A stretch of DNA of 64,000 bases from NCBI RefSeq assembly GCF_024790395.1, contig NZ_JAJISC010000003.1, positions 248,001 through 312,000 of the forward strand, given 5' to 3'. This stretch comes from Halomonas dongshanensis. Lineage in GTDB: Bacteria; Pseudomonadota; Gammaproteobacteria; Pseudomonadales; Halomonadaceae. Below the pieces are notes generated by a model, which saw only the letters and a list, made by a program, of their open reading frames with translations, did not search any database and was not told the origin of the DNA. Made by a program: the position numbers and the translations under genes. Below are positions 53,171 to 61,620 of this stretch, piece by piece (positions within the stretch are counted from its first letter, which is position 1; every line of letters begins with the position of its first letter).

Positions 53171-54186
53171 GCAGGTTCGCTCATTGAAGAAGAGTGGGTA
53201 AGCCGCCATACGCTGGGCGGTACTTTTTCGTCTCGAGCCCAATGGCGGCGCAGCTGGCGTTCATCGCCGAAGCCGGTGGCTTCGGCGATGTGGGCTAGCG
53301 TCCAGGTCGTTTCCGTCATTAGCGACTTGGCGCGCTGGAGCCGCAGGCCTTTGATGTAGTGGCCGACCGCCATGCCCGTTAGCGCGGTAAAGCGCCGACG
53401 AAAGTGACGTTCGCTCATCGCGGCGTGTTCGGCAAGTTGGTCTATTCGCCAGGGATTTGCTGGGGCAGCGCACATCGCGTCCTGTACGCGGTGAATACGT
53501 TCGTCCACATGGTTGCGCCCCGCAAGCCAGGCGCCCAACTGCGGCTCTTGCCCACTGCGACGCAGGTAGAGCACCATCTCGCGGGCGACGGCGAGCGCCA
53601 ATGAGTGCCCGCAGGTGTGGGTGAGCCAGTGAAGCATAGTATCGATCCCCGTCGAGATACCGGCGCTGGTCAGAAAGCGCCCATCCTCGGCGAAGATACA
53701 ATCTTTTTGCACTTTGGCGCGGGGAGCCTGCTGACGAAGCTGGTCGAGTAGCGTGTGGTGGGTCGTACAGCGGCGCTGATCGAGCAAGCCCGCCTGGGCT
53801 AGCAACAGTGTTCCCGAACACACCGTCATCAAAGTGCGAGCGGCGTGGGCATTGGCCATAAGCCAAGCAATACACTCGTGTTGAATAAGAGGGTCGATGG
53901 CGCTTCGGTATTGTCCAGGAATCAAAAGAAGATCCTGGGGCGTCAGGGATTCTGGCAGTGGGTCGATACCGCTCAGCGTCAAAGGCCCCAGCCAGGGCAT
54001 TACCGCGCTGGGGCCGATGTAGCTAAGCGCTATATCGAGCGATAGACGCCGAGCGCATTCGAGCACCTGCAAGGGGCCAATCAGATCCAATGGAACTTGG
54101 CCTGGCATCATTAAGACGGCGACCCGCAGGGTGGTAGTTTTGCTCGGGTGCTTTGGCGTTTCACTTAGGGGCATTACGCCACTCAT
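53167..54186 (-). CDS. GlxA-type transcriptional regulator (DJ-1/PfpI plus AraC domains)
   Basis: 339 residues. The N-terminal half is a DJ-1/PfpI-like domain (VAVLMMPGQVPLDLIGPLQV, TVCSGTLLLAQAGLLDQRRC with the nucleophile-elbow Cys), and residues 235-335 are an AraC helix-turn-helix pair (IDQLAEHAAMSERHFRRRFT, LMTETTWTLAHIAEATGFGD). Members act as activators of catabolic or stress genes; the ligand is unknown. The start overlaps the isochorismatase gene by 26 nt and neither this ATG nor the one at 54174 has a strong ribosome site, so the exact start is unsure. Confidence 0.9.
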   Translation of the reverse strand: MSGVMPLSETPKHPSKTTTLRVAVLMMPGQVPLDLIGPLQVLECARRLSLDIALSYIGPSAVMPWLGPLTLSGIDPLPESLTPQDLLLIPGQYRSAIDPLIQHECIAWLMANAHAARTLMTVCSGTLLLAQAGLLDQRRCTTHHTLLDQLRQQAPRAKVQKDCIFAEDGRFLTSAGISTGIDTMLHWLTHTCGHSLALAVAREMVLYLRRSGQEPQLGAWLAGRNHVDERIHRVQDAMCAAPANPWRIDQLAEHAAMSERHFRRRFTALTGMAVGHYIKGLRLQRAKSLMTETTWTLAHIAEATGFGDERQLRRHWARDEKVPPSVWRLTHSSSMSEPA

Positions 54187-54727
54187 CGATCAGGGTGTGG
54201 GTATCGATGATACGGGCAAATCGCGTCTCCAGCACCAGCTCCGTACGTGCCTTGATATCTTCCGCGGACCAAGTCACTCCGTTTCGAGTCATTGCAAAAG
54301 TGAGCGTAGCATCACTAACGAAATCGACGCTGAAGCCTAGATCGGATGCCACTCGCGCGGTAGTTTCACAGCACTGCTCGGTACGAATACCGCTAATGAC
54401 GAGGTGCGTAATATCGCGTTCGCGCAACCACCGTTCGAGCGTCGTGCCGGTGAAGGCGTTGTGCACACGCTTATGAAACGTCGCTGTCGCCGCATCCGCA
54501 AAGCCTTCGAGCGGACGAATCAGGCCATGAGCAGGATCAAAAGGGCCGTTACTATCGGTCTCTTCGTGCAGAATACGGAGTATTGGCACCGCGTGCGTTT
54601 GGGCAGCGTCTAGCAGCGCGCGCTGCTTTGGGCGCCACGCTTCTGCCGGTATATCGTCCCAATACTCTTTTGCGGGAAATGAGGCTTGCACATCGATGAG
54701 CAGTAGGGCGCTTTGATGTTCTAACAT
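54161..54727 (-). CDS. Isochorismatase-family cysteine hydrolase
   Basis: 188 residues from ATG 54727 (GAGGA 9 nt upstream; the much longer frame to 54943 reads through non-coding DNA). Motifs: SALLLIDVQASFPAKEYW with catalytic Asp, the R-x-L-H-E-E-T segment, FHKRVHNAFTGTTLERWLRE with catalytic Lys, and ITHLVISGIRTEQCCETTAR with nucleophilic Cys. Such enzymes hydrolyse amides such as nicotinamide or N-carbamoyl compounds; no specific substrate can be assigned. First gene of a three-gene operon with the GlxA-type regulator and ABM protein. Confidence 0.92.
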   Translation of the reverse strand: MLEHQSALLLIDVQASFPAKEYWDDIPAEAWRPKQRALLDAAQTHAVPILRILHEETDSNGPFDPAHGLIRPLEGFADAATATFHKRVHNAFTGTTLERWLRERDITHLVISGIRTEQCCETTARVASDLGFSVDFVSDATLTFAMTRNGVTWSAEDIKARTELVLETRFARIIDTHTLIDEWRNAPK

Positions 54728-54884
54728 GTTGATTCGTCCTCTAGCATTGAAGTGAACATCAAGCGTAAAAGGATATGAGCCGCTCAGCGATGCGGCTAAC
54801 GGCCAGGAAGCGGACAATTTCGGCCATGATGTCGTGCGACGGCTATGTTGTGCAGCCGCTTCCTTCGATCTAAAGGAGACACTC

Positions 54885-55382
54885 ATGCAACTCAACGCTA
54901 TCCAGGCCGATATCACCACCTTGGAGGTCGACGTGATCGTCAATGCGGCGAATCAGTCTCTTCTGGGCGGTGGCGGGGTCGATGGGGCCATTCACCGCGC
55001 CGCCGGGCGCGAGCTGTTAGCGGCGTGCCGTCAGCTGGGCGGCTGTGCTACGGGAGAGGCCAAACTTACCCAAGGCTTTGCGCTTCCCGCCCGCTATGTG
55101 GTTCACGCGGTAGGGCCGGTTTGGCACGGCGGTAATCGCGGCGAGGCGGAAAACCTGGCCAACTGCTACCGGCGCGCCATTGCGCTCGCTGAGTCAGTCG
55201 AGGCACACTCCATTGCCTTTCCCAGCATAAGCACTGGCGTTTATCGTTTTCCCATCGAGCAGGCCGCCGAGATCGCGGTCAGTACCGTCAAAGCGTCGCT
55301 TGAAGCGGGCTCATCCATTAAGGAAGTCACGTTCTGCTGCTTTTCTGCCGATGACCTTGCGGTCTATCAGGCGCTGTTGTGA
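54885..55382 (+). CDS. Macrodomain protein, O-acetyl-ADP-ribose deacetylase type (YmdB-like)
   Basis: 165 residues from ATG 54885 (AAAGGAGACACTC upstream). Macrodomain landmarks: [20 protein letters not shown] with the ADP-ribose-binding Asn, [28 protein letters not shown] and [20 protein letters not shown]. It removes ADP-ribose or acetyl groups from ADP-ribosylated substrates in the cytoplasm, and YmdB in E. coli also modulates RNase III. Divergent from the isochorismatase gene with a 157-nt gap. Confidence 0.95.
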   Translation: MQLNAIQADITTLEVDVIVNAANQSLLGGGGVDGAIHRAAGRELLAACRQLGGCATGEAKLTQGFALPARYVVHAVGPVWHGGNRGEAENLANCYRRAIALAESVEAHSIAFPSISTGVYRFPIEQAAEIAVSTVKASLEAGSSIKEVTFCCFSADDLAVYQALL

Positions 55383-55488
55383 CGACCTGGGCGGGTGATC
55401 AAGTGAGTAAACTAACACTGCGCAAGATTCGGGTCGGCAGAGGTGGCGTATTCGCTTAACCTTGGCGAAGCCAACCAAGGAGCGAGCG

Positions 55489-56319
55489 ATGGACGACTAC
55501 GGGCGTATCGAAAAGGCGATGGCCTATATGGTGGATAACGCCGTGCACCAGCCGGATTTAGCCAGCATCGCGGCGCAGGTTCATCTGAGCATGTTCCATT
55601 TTCAGCGCCTCTTTCGCGACTATGTTGGCGTCTCGCCAAAGCGTTTTTTGCAGGCGCTGACGCTCGAACGGGCCAAGCGCTTGATTGCCTCCAACGTATC
55701 GCTGCAAGAAGCATCTGATGCGGTGGGGCTGAGCGGTGGCTCGCGGCTTTACGACCACTTCGTCACGCTCGAGGCGGTCTCGCCCGGAGAGTACAAGAAA
55801 AAGGGTGAGGGCATCGAGATTGCCTACGGCATTCACCCAACGCCTTTCGGTGCTATGCTGGTGGCCACTACGCATCGCGGTATTTGCCGTATGGGTTTCA
55901 TAGATGCTGCCGGAGTCGATGAGCAGCTCGCGCTGCTTTCGAGCCAGTGGCCGAAAAGCCAGCTGGTGCTCGACCCCGCCGCTACGCGAGCGCCCATTGA
56001 GGCGCTGTTTGGCGTTAACTCAGGCTGTTCCGGTGCGCTCTCCCTCTACGTGACCGGCACCAATTTTCAAATCGCGGTATGGCGGGCGCTGCTGAGTGTT
56101 CCCGATGGGCAGTTGGCAAGCTATGGGCAAATCGCCCAGGTGGTGGGTAAGCCTCGGGCTTCCCGTGCGGTAGGTAGTGCCATCGGCGCCAACCCGGTGG
56201 CGCTATGGATACCCTGCCACAGGGTCATTCAACAAAGCGGCGCGCTGGGCGGCTACCGCTGGGGCTTGGCTCGCAAGCAGATGGTGCAAGCCTGGGAAGA
56301 GAGCCGCGAGCCCTGCTGA
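55489..56319 (+). CDS. AraC-domain fused methylated-DNA-protein-cysteine methyltransferase (Ada-like)
   Basis: 276 residues from ATG 55489 (AAGGAGCGAGCG upstream). Residues 1-105 are an AraC helix-turn-helix domain (LASIAAQVHLSMFHFQRLFR, LQEASDAVGLSGGSRLYDHF) and 110-270 the alkyltransferase part with TNFQIAVWRALLSVPDGQLA, SRAVGSAIGANPVALWIPCH and Cys243 in PCHRV as methyl acceptor. It lacks the N-terminal zinc domain of true Ada, so phosphotriester sensing is absent. Repairs O6-methylguanine and may regulate repair genes. Convergent with glsA. Confidence 0.95.
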   Translation: MDDYGRIEKAMAYMVDNAVHQPDLASIAAQVHLSMFHFQRLFRDYVGVSPKRFLQALTLERAKRLIASNVSLQEASDAVGLSGGSRLYDHFVTLEAVSPGEYKKKGEGIEIAYGIHPTPFGAMLVATTHRGICRMGFIDAAGVDEQLALLSSQWPKSQLVLDPAATRAPIEALFGVNSGCSGALSLYVTGTNFQIAVWRALLSVPDGQLASYGQIAQVVGKPRASRAVGSAIGANPVALWIPCHRVIQQSGALGGYRWGLARKQMVQAWEESREPC

Positions 56320-56344
56320 GAGCCTACTGAAAAGCGTTTCGCGC

Positions 56345-57265
56345 CTAGTGACCAAACACCGACCACTGCGTGCGCTGAGCGAACATCTCCAACGCCTTCA
56401 CGCCCAGTAGGCTATTGCCTTGCTCATCGAGCCCCGGCGACCAAACGGCGATGGCACCGTGCCCTGGCGCGATGGCGAGAATACCGCCGCCCACGCCACT
56501 CTTGCCCGGCAGACCCACGCGAAAGGCGAACTCACCCGAAGCGTCGTAGTGACCGCACATCATCATCAAAGAGTTGATCCGCCGTGCCCGTTGGGGCGAA
56601 ACCACGCGCAGCCCGCTGGGCTTGTTGACGCCATCGGAGGCCAAAAAGAGCCCCGCGTGGGCCAGCTGTTCGCAGCTCATGGCGATGGCGCACTGGTGAA
56701 AGTACGTGCCCAGCACCTTATCGACATCGTGGCGCAGGCGGCCGAATGCCTTCATGAAATGGGCAAGCGAAGCGTTACGATCGCGGTGGGCCATCTCCGA
56801 GGCGGCGACTTTGGCATCGAAGCAGATGCGCTCGTCATCGGCGATGTAGCGCACGAAGCTCAAGATTTCGGCCAGCGTCTCCTTCGGCGCGTGGCCCATC
56901 ATGATGGCGTCTACCACGGCAATGGCCCCCGCGTTGATGAAGGGATTACGCGGCTTGCCGCCTTCGTGCTCCAACTGCACGATGGAGTTGAAAGGGTCAC
57001 CGGATGGCTCGCGGCCCACGTTGGCCCAAAGCCCATCGCCAAGCTTGCCCAGCGCAATGGTGAGGGTGAACACCTTGGAGATACTTTGAATCGAGAACGG
57101 CGTAGTGGCACTGCCCGCTGAGTAGTGTTGGCCGTCTACGGTCGCGAGCGCGATACCGAACTGCTGAGGGTCGACGTGGGCAAGTTCGGGAATGTAATCC
57201 GCCACCTTGCCACGCTCGGTTTCCTTGGCCATGGCCGCCGTAATGTCGTCGAGTAGCGTCTGCAT
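56345..57265 (-). CDS. glsA: Glutaminase A
   Basis: 306 residues from ATG 57265 (AAGGTG upstream; a GTG two codons earlier is less likely). Beta-lactamase-like fold motifs: [20 protein letters not shown] with the catalytic S-x-x-[37 protein letters not shown], and [20 protein letters not shown] near the end. It hydrolyses glutamine to glutamate and ammonia; in bacteria it can aid acid or osmotic tolerance, and glutamate is a counter-ion for K+ in halophiles. Single-gene unit. Confidence 0.97.
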   Translation of the reverse strand: MQTLLDDITAAMAKETERGKVADYIPELAHVDPQQFGIALATVDGQHYSAGSATTPFSIQSISKVFTLTIALGKLGDGLWANVGREPSGDPFNSIVQLEHEGGKPRNPFINAGAIAVVDAIMMGHAPKETLAEILSFVRYIADDERICFDAKVAASEMAHRDRNASLAHFMKAFGRLRHDVDKVLGTYFHQCAIAMSCEQLAHAGLFLASDGVNKPSGLRVVSPQRARRINSLMMMCGHYDASGEFAFRVGLPGKSGVGGGILAIAPGHGAIAVWSPGLDEQGNSLLGVKALEMFAQRTQWSVFGH

Positions 57266-57400
57266 GGGCACCTTGCGCGCGTTGAAAAACCGCCACCTTA
57301 GCGAAAAAGCGCGGCCTTGTCTGCGAAGGGGAGGGAGGAGGACAGCCGGGGCACCTTAAAGAGGCCGACATTCATCGCCTCATATCTGCCATCGGTGTCA

Positions 57401-57421
57401 CTATGGAAGGTTTTTCCATAG
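57401..57421. promoter_or_regulatory. 21-nt inverted repeat between glsA and ytoQ
   Basis: CTATGGAA-GGTTT-TTCCATAG, eight-base perfect arms around five bases, in the divergent gap 136 nt before glsA and 83 nt before the ytoQ-like gene. Operator or small hairpin; the role is not known. Confidence 0.45.
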
Positions 57422-57503
57422 AATATCTCCATGTTCTTTTGCCACGCCCATACACGCAATCGCTTGGCAGCCCATCGTTCACCGTTCATCCAAGGAGAGC
57501 TTA

Positions 57504-57944
57504 ATGAGCTTTTACGTCTACCTATCCGGCGAGATCCACACCGACTGGCGCGAAGAGATCCAACGCGGCGCCGAGGCAGCAGGCCTGGATATCGTCTTCA
57601 CCGCCCCGGTCACCGACCACGACGCCAGTGACGCCGCCGGCGACCACCTTGGCAAACAAGAAAACGCCTTCTGGCGCGACCATCAGTCATCGAAAGTCAA
57701 CGCCATCCGCACCCGCACGCTAATTGAGCAGGCGGACTTGGTCGTCGTACGCTTTGGCGACAAGTACAAGCAGTGGAACGCCGCCTTTGACGCTGGCTAC
57801 TGCTCGGCGCTGGCCAAGCCGTATATCACGCTGCACAGCGAGGATATCGTTCACCCGCTCAAGGAAGTCGACGCTGGTGCGCAGGCCTGGTGTACCACCA
57901 CTGGGCAGGTAGTGGAAACGCTGAAGTACGTGCTGAAAGATTAA
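57504..57944 (+). CDS. YtoQ-family protein
   Basis: 146 residues (AAGGAGAGCTTA upstream of the ATG). Highly conserved family start FYVYLSGEIHTDWREEI, then VFTAPVTDHDASDAAGD and VVRFGDKYKQWNAAFDAGYC, ending VVETLKYVLKD. The fold pattern (L-S-G-E, D-A-G at the C-terminal half) resembles nucleoside 2-deoxyribosyltransferase-like proteins; no activity is established. Last chromosomal-type gene before the repeat at 58019 and the integron cassettes. Confidence 0.92.
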   Translation: MSFYVYLSGEIHTDWREEIQRGAEAAGLDIVFTAPVTDHDASDAAGDHLGKQENAFWRDHQSSKVNAIRTRTLIEQADLVVVRFGDKYKQWNAAFDAGYCSALAKPYITLHSEDIVHPLKEVDAGAQAWCTTTGQVVETLKYVLKD

Positions 57945-58342
57945 TCCCTTCCCGCAGGCCCCAGCGGCCTGCACTTCAATTCTTGTTAAAACTACTTCCT
58001 TCACACTTCACACCCCATACGTAGCGTGGCGTAACGCTTGACGAGGAACGAGTCAAAAGGCACCCGCGAAGGCAGCGCTAGCTGCCCTGATACTGGCACA
58101 GCGCTTATGCAACTCATCTGTTGCAACAATCTCTTCGGAAGTAAGTCTCCTGCCTAACATTTCACTCAGGCCTACGACCTATTGCTGACCGCTGCCACTG
58201 AATTACCACGTGACCGAAGGTAAATTCGTGGATAGAGTATGATTGGAATGAGCAAAACGAGCGGGCACGCGAATAATGGATATGCTGCGTGATAATTGAT
58301 GAGTTGTATTAGAATCAGTACGTTATGGTTTTTGCCCAGGCT
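57945..58342. other. Intergenic region leading into the integron array
   Basis: No gene. It contains the 56-bp repeat (58019-58074, listed separately), a GCCTAAC at 58152 that resembles an attC end, and otherwise AT-rich filler. No integrase gene or attI site is recognised. Confidence 0.5.
58019..58074. repeat. 56-bp direct repeat, left copy
   Basis: Starts ACGTAGCGTGGCGTAACGCT and ends CCCGCGAAGGCA; identical over 56 of 56 bases to 63945-64000, where the window ends, so the full repeat may be longer. Some similarity also continues to the left of both copies (CTTCAATTC). The two copies bracket the cassette array and the helicase gene. Confidence 0.9.
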
Positions 58343-58412
58343 ATATAACACCAATAAACGCGCCGACGCTCTTATTGATGTTATGCAGCTGGGTATATAA
58401 TCACTGTTAGGC
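58343..58412 (+). other. attC-like site before the first cassette (degenerate)
   Basis: ATATAAC at 58343 and GTTATGC at 58380-58386 pair through ATAACACCAATAA and TTATTGATGTTAT, forming a 44-nt attC-like hairpin; a second right-end core GTTAGGC lies at 58406-58412, 14 nt before the first cassette gene. The arrangement suggests a decayed or rearranged site. Confidence 0.5.
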
Positions 58413-58425
58413 GAGAAAAACTATT

Positions 58426-59007
58426 ATGGAAATTTCAGGCTCTACAGCAGCAGGAGTAATTAGGGTTGGCTTGCAGGTGGTTTCAAGCCATAAGAAACCC
58501 ATGCTGGAATTTTATTACGAGGTTCGGAATAGATTTGGTCCTGAGCACGAATATGAAATGCCAGTGGGAGTGAGTGGGAAAGAAACTAAAACGCAAAAAA
58601 CTCGGTTTCAAGATATTTTCATTCAGTTCTACGTGGTAAACATTGGGGGAAACAGGGCAGAAAATATAGAATTTGAGGTGTCGGGGAAATTGCAGAGAAA
58701 CAGACCAAGGGAATCACTGGGTGAGATAATGGAAACCGAAATTCCTCAGATGGCACCGGGTCAGATAGTTCATTTATTTAGATTTGATGATCACGACCTA
58801 AATATTTATCCAGGGGGCGGAGGAAAACCGCTTGGAATAAAAGCGGAAGAATTGAGAATAGTCGCAAAATATAGCGCATCTCCATCGCTTCTGAATTGGA
58901 TCTTTTCTATACACCGAAAAATACTTAGAAAGAAGCAGTATAAGTCGGTTTTTGTTTTCAAGCCGCAAATGGTATGCGGTGACTTACCTCCAGCTGAGTA
59001 TGCGTAA
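58426..59007 (+). CDS. Cassette protein 1, unknown function (193 aa)
   Basis: No family recognised. 193 residues, no signal peptide or helix-rich membrane part: MEISGSTAAGVIRVGLQVVS then alternating beta-type segments (QDIFIQFYVVNIGGNRAENI, GQIVHLFRFDDHDLNIYPGG) and a basic stretch near the end (IHRKILRKKQYKSVFVFKPQ). The pattern suggests a beta-sandwich. Starts 14 nt after a GTTAGGC joint and stops 3 nt before attC1, so it is an intact cassette. It lacks a good ribosome site, common for cassettes translated from an upstream transcript. Confidence 0.7.
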   Translation: MEISGSTAAGVIRVGLQVVSSHKKPMLEFYYEVRNRFGPEHEYEMPVGVSGKETKTQKTRFQDIFIQFYVVNIGGNRAENIEFEVSGKLQRNRPRESLGEIMETEIPQMAPGQIVHLFRFDDHDLNIYPGGGGKPLGIKAEELRIVAKYSASPSLLNWIFSIHRKILRKKQYKSVFVFKPQMVCGDLPPAEYA

Positions 59008-59010
59008 TTC

Positions 59011-59121
59011 GCCTAACAAAGCAAGGCAGTCGGACGGATTTTCCGTTCCTTGTTTTGCGGTTTGGCGCTACGCTACTGCAAACAATCCACTACAAAGCCG
59101 CAGCTGCTTGCGGCGTTATGC
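59011..59121 (+). other. attC1 (111 bp)
   Basis: GCCTAAC at 59011-59017 and GTTATGC at 59115-59121. Inner boxes pair: AAAGCAAGGCAGTCGG against the reverse complement of GCAGCTGCTTGCGGC. Confidence 0.85.
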
Positions 59122-59148
59122 AAGATTAAAACAGGCAATGGAGTAAGA

Positions 59149-60060
59149 ATGTCTATCTCAACAATTTCAAGTTTGATTGCTAGGTTGCAAAAAGAAATAT
59201 CAGATCTCCATCACAAAATGAGTTTGGAGACAAAAAAGGAGTCTGACTGTGGGAGCCGGATCGGGCAAATTGAAAGGAGTATCACCAAAAGCACTAGTAT
59301 TAGCACTCTGAAAAGCAAAAGCGCTGAAGTCCAAAGAAAGCAGTCTGAAATAGCTAAGATACAAGTAAACAAATCGGGTCTTTATAAAAAGCTATCCGAC
59401 AAAGAAGGGCAGTTGCTAAAGGCTAAGCAAGATCTTCTTAAGGAAGAGGAAAAGGAACGTAAAAAGCAAGCTGTTGCCGACGAGAGAGAAAGGAAAAAAC
59501 TAGCAGATATAGAAAAGAGGCATCAGAGAGAGCAGCTTGAATATCAGCGACGGTTGCGAGCAGAGATCAATCAAACTGCGAATATGGCTGCTTCTGTGAA
59601 AGAGTTGGCGAGCACCCAAAACGTTTCGCATACAAATATTGTGAAATATGACTTGTTTATATCCCATGCCTCAGAAGATAAGGAAGAATTTGTTCGTCCG
59701 CTCGCTGAAACGCTAGAGAATATTGGGGTCAAAGTATGGTATGACGAATTCACTTTGAAAGTTGGTGACAGCTTGCGAAAAAGCATAGATCAAGGGTTGG
59801 TAAACTCGAGATTTGGAACAGTGATTCTATCATCTGCTTTTTGTTCGAAGAATTGGACACAGTACGAGCTTGACTCTATGGTTGCGCGGGAAATGAATGG
59901 ACATAAAATGATATTGCCGATATGGCACAAAATAACAAAGAATGAAGTTATTAATTTTAGTCCAGCACTTGCGGATAAAGTGGCGCTAAACACTTCTTTG
60001 CAGAGCATTGAGGAAATCGCCGGAGAGCTTGCAGAGGTAATTTTGGGAGCAAAGGCATAA
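59149..60060 (+). CDS. Coiled-coil TIR-domain protein in an integron cassette
   Basis: 303 residues from ATG 59149 (GGAGTAAG upstream). Residues 1-150 are long charged helices with heptad spacing, very rich in Lys/Glu (KEEEKERKKQAVADERERKK), i.e. a coiled coil. Residues 166-300 are a TIR domain: KYDLFISHASEDKEEFVRPL, VKVWYDEFTLKVGDSLRKSI, and FGTVILSSAFCSKNWTQYEL with the conserved Glu240 that is catalytic in NAD-cleaving TIRs. Bacterial TIR proteins commonly deplete NAD+ in anti-phage defence; the coiled coil could be the sensor or oligomerisation part. That role is inference. Stop codon lies within the attC2 left end. Confidence 0.9.
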   Translation: MSISTISSLIARLQKEISDLHHKMSLETKKESDCGSRIGQIERSITKSTSISTLKSKSAEVQRKQSEIAKIQVNKSGLYKKLSDKEGQLLKAKQDLLKEEEKERKKQAVADERERKKLADIEKRHQREQLEYQRRLRAEINQTANMAASVKELASTQNVSHTNIVKYDLFISHASEDKEEFVRPLAETLENIGVKVWYDEFTLKVGDSLRKSIDQGLVNSRFGTVILSSAFCSKNWTQYELDSMVAREMNGHKMILPIWHKITKNEVINFSPALADKVALNTSLQSIEEIAGELAEVILGAKA

Positions 60061-60126
60061 CAATGCGCTGCTACGGAAAATTTACTCGCTGGCGCTCCTA
60101 AACTTCCGCAGAGCGCGGCGTTATAC
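60055..60126 (+). other. attC2 (72 bp)
   Basis: GCATAAC at 60055-60061 (its TAA is the stop of the TIR gene) and GTTATAC at 60120-60126; inner boxes GCGCTGCTACGGAA and TTCCGCAGAGCGC pair. Confidence 0.87.
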
Positions 60127-60155
60127 AGCAACGAGGCTCCAATTGAGTAAAAGTG

Positions 60156-61064
60156 ATGGCAACCGAAGCTGATTCGCCAGACAAGGCATCCGCCCAGTCG
60201 ATGCTTGACGAGCTAAGCATAGTTATCGATCAGTTGACTCGCGCTACGATCAATGACAAGGGAATATTTGGTTGTGCCCTGCGCGCATGCGTTGCAAAGA
60301 GCTTCGAGTTCACCTCGCTAGCACATCAGAAACCGCCTCCTCCGCACGGATTCTTTATTACGGCAACGCTGCGAGGAATCTGCGAAGATCTAATTACTTT
60401 CTCGTTCTTAAATGATCTCTCAGAGGTTGATCGCGTAGAGGCCCTGCACCTTCTCATGAGCACCAACATTGCTGAGGGAATAAATGCCCAGAGCGCATTC
60501 TTCAAGGCGATGCGCCCATGGCAGCCGGTAGTTCAGCCTCCAAAAATTGAGAAAGACACGGAGCAAAGGCTACGCGTCTTGTCGGCAAAGTTAGGTTGGT
60601 CAGGTCGTCAGGCTTGGCCAACTGTTTGGTATATGGCAAAAGCCACAAATCTTCACGATCTCTACAGCTACTTGTACTCCACAACATCGAAATGGGTGCA
60701 CTTTAGTCCGCAGATATTGCTGAGAATGGGTTGGGGGGGCACCCTAGAGGACGTCGGGGATCATACTGAATGGGTGTTCTCAACGAAGAATTTCACTCAG
60801 TACTACGTAGAATTCAATCGCACCTACTCTCTTTTTCTACTTTTAAGGCTTTTTCGTGGACCTGCGGCTTCTCTTTTGCCAGATGGCGCTGCGAAGATAA
60901 TTGACGCTCTTGAAAGCTTCCTTAACGAACCTCTGCGCTGGCCTGAGGCTGTTACCTACGAAGAGTTGAACATTGATGGGCCAAAGTCATTCATGAGGAT
61001 TCTTCTACGAGCAGCTCATGAATCCCCAAAGGAGAATGGTAATGATCCTGAGCCAGCTGCATAA
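60156..61064 (+). CDS. Cassette protein 3, helical unknown (DUF5677-like)
   Basis: 302 residues from ATG 60156 (a GTG three bases earlier is possible). Mostly helical. TATLRGICEDLITFSFLNDL and YLYSTTSKWVHFSPQILLRM contain the Arg-Glu-Asp and late His that recur in DUF5677-type proteins; I recall this only as a resemblance. HEPN-like toxins also share an R-x4-6-H pattern, which I do not see clearly here. Starts 36 nt after the attC2 joint and its stop overlaps the attC3 left end, so the cassette is complete. Unknown role; defence-related function is possible given its neighbours. Confidence 0.65.
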   Translation: MATEADSPDKASAQSMLDELSIVIDQLTRATINDKGIFGCALRACVAKSFEFTSLAHQKPPPPHGFFITATLRGICEDLITFSFLNDLSEVDRVEALHLLMSTNIAEGINAQSAFFKAMRPWQPVVQPPKIEKDTEQRLRVLSAKLGWSGRQAWPTVWYMAKATNLHDLYSYLYSTTSKWVHFSPQILLRMGWGGTLEDVGDHTEWVFSTKNFTQYYVEFNRTYSLFLLLRLFRGPAASLLPDGAAKIIDALESFLNEPLRWPEAVTYEELNIDGPKSFMRILLRAAHESPKENGNDPEPAA

Positions 61065-61118
61065 CAATTCATTCAAGCCGACCCCGCTTCGCGGATCGGC
61101 TTAACTCAGGAGTTAGGG
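61059..61118 (+). other. attC3 (60 bp)
   Basis: GCATAAC at 61059-61065 and GTTAGGG at 61112-61118, central palindrome CGCTTCGCG flanked by AAGCCGA and TCGGCTT. A classical 59-base-element type site. Confidence 0.88.
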
Positions 61119-61131
61119 CTCAAGGATATAT

Positions 61132-61587
61132 ATGAAAATTCCCACGGATCTAGAAATATTAAATACGATATACCGCATGTATTATTCTGACTTTTCTGCT
61201 TTTGAAAGAGGCGATGGGTCTCGGGCTTCGAAAATCTATGTTCCGATTGACTGCAAGGAAATTGCTGGCAGACTTAAAGTTGATCCTGATATTGTTTTTG
61301 GCCGCTTGTACTACCACTTGGAGAAGCGGTACGGTTACAAAAAAGATGATGGGAGTAATGTACATTTCTTTGCTTTCAAAGTTGGAAGTGACTCGAAGTG
61401 TGTAAATTTTCCACTTATGACCTCCGTTTTGGCTGGCTTGCGTCAAGAGAAAAGGAAATTTTGGATCGGAACAGCAATAGCTGTTCTTGCGCTAATTGTT
61501 TCAACAGTCTCATTGACCGTTTCAGTTACGCAGTCGGCAGGCTCTAACAAGCCAATGCATCCGACCGCTGAAGCGGCGGCTGATTAA
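61132..61587 (+). CDS. Cassette protein 4, small membrane-anchored unknown
   Basis: 151 residues. The first 100 are soluble (DLEILNTIYRMYYSDFSAFE; EIAGRLKVDPDIVFGRLYYH, the latter resembling a winged-helix segment), and 110-132 form one membrane helix (FWIGTAIAVLALIVSTVSLT). The last 15 residues (NKPMHPTAEAAAD) are read from inside attC4, a frequent artefact of cassette genes whose true stop was lost at the joint. No family recognised. A DNA-binding-like domain fused to a membrane helix is only a guess. Confidence 0.65.
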   Translation: MKIPTDLEILNTIYRMYYSDFSAFERGDGSRASKIYVPIDCKEIAGRLKVDPDIVFGRLYYHLEKRYGYKKDDGSNVHFFAFKVGSDSKCVNFPLMTSVLAGLRQEKRKFWIGTAIAVLALIVSTVSLTVSVTQSAGSNKPMHPTAEAAAD

Positions 61588-61597
61588 GGCGTTATAC
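61542..61597 (+). other. attC4 (56 bp)
   Basis: CTCTAAC at 61542-61548 and GTTATAC at 61591-61597 with a central CCGCTGAAGCGG palindrome. It overlaps the 3' end of the preceding gene. Confidence 0.82.
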
Positions 61598-61620
61598 ACT
61601 TCCATGAGTCGGAGAAATCA

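Noticed and set aside
58152-58412. One large attC from GCCTAAC to GTTAGGC (261 bp)
   Set aside because: Inner sequences next to these ends do not pair; the shorter hairpin at 58343-58386 fits better.
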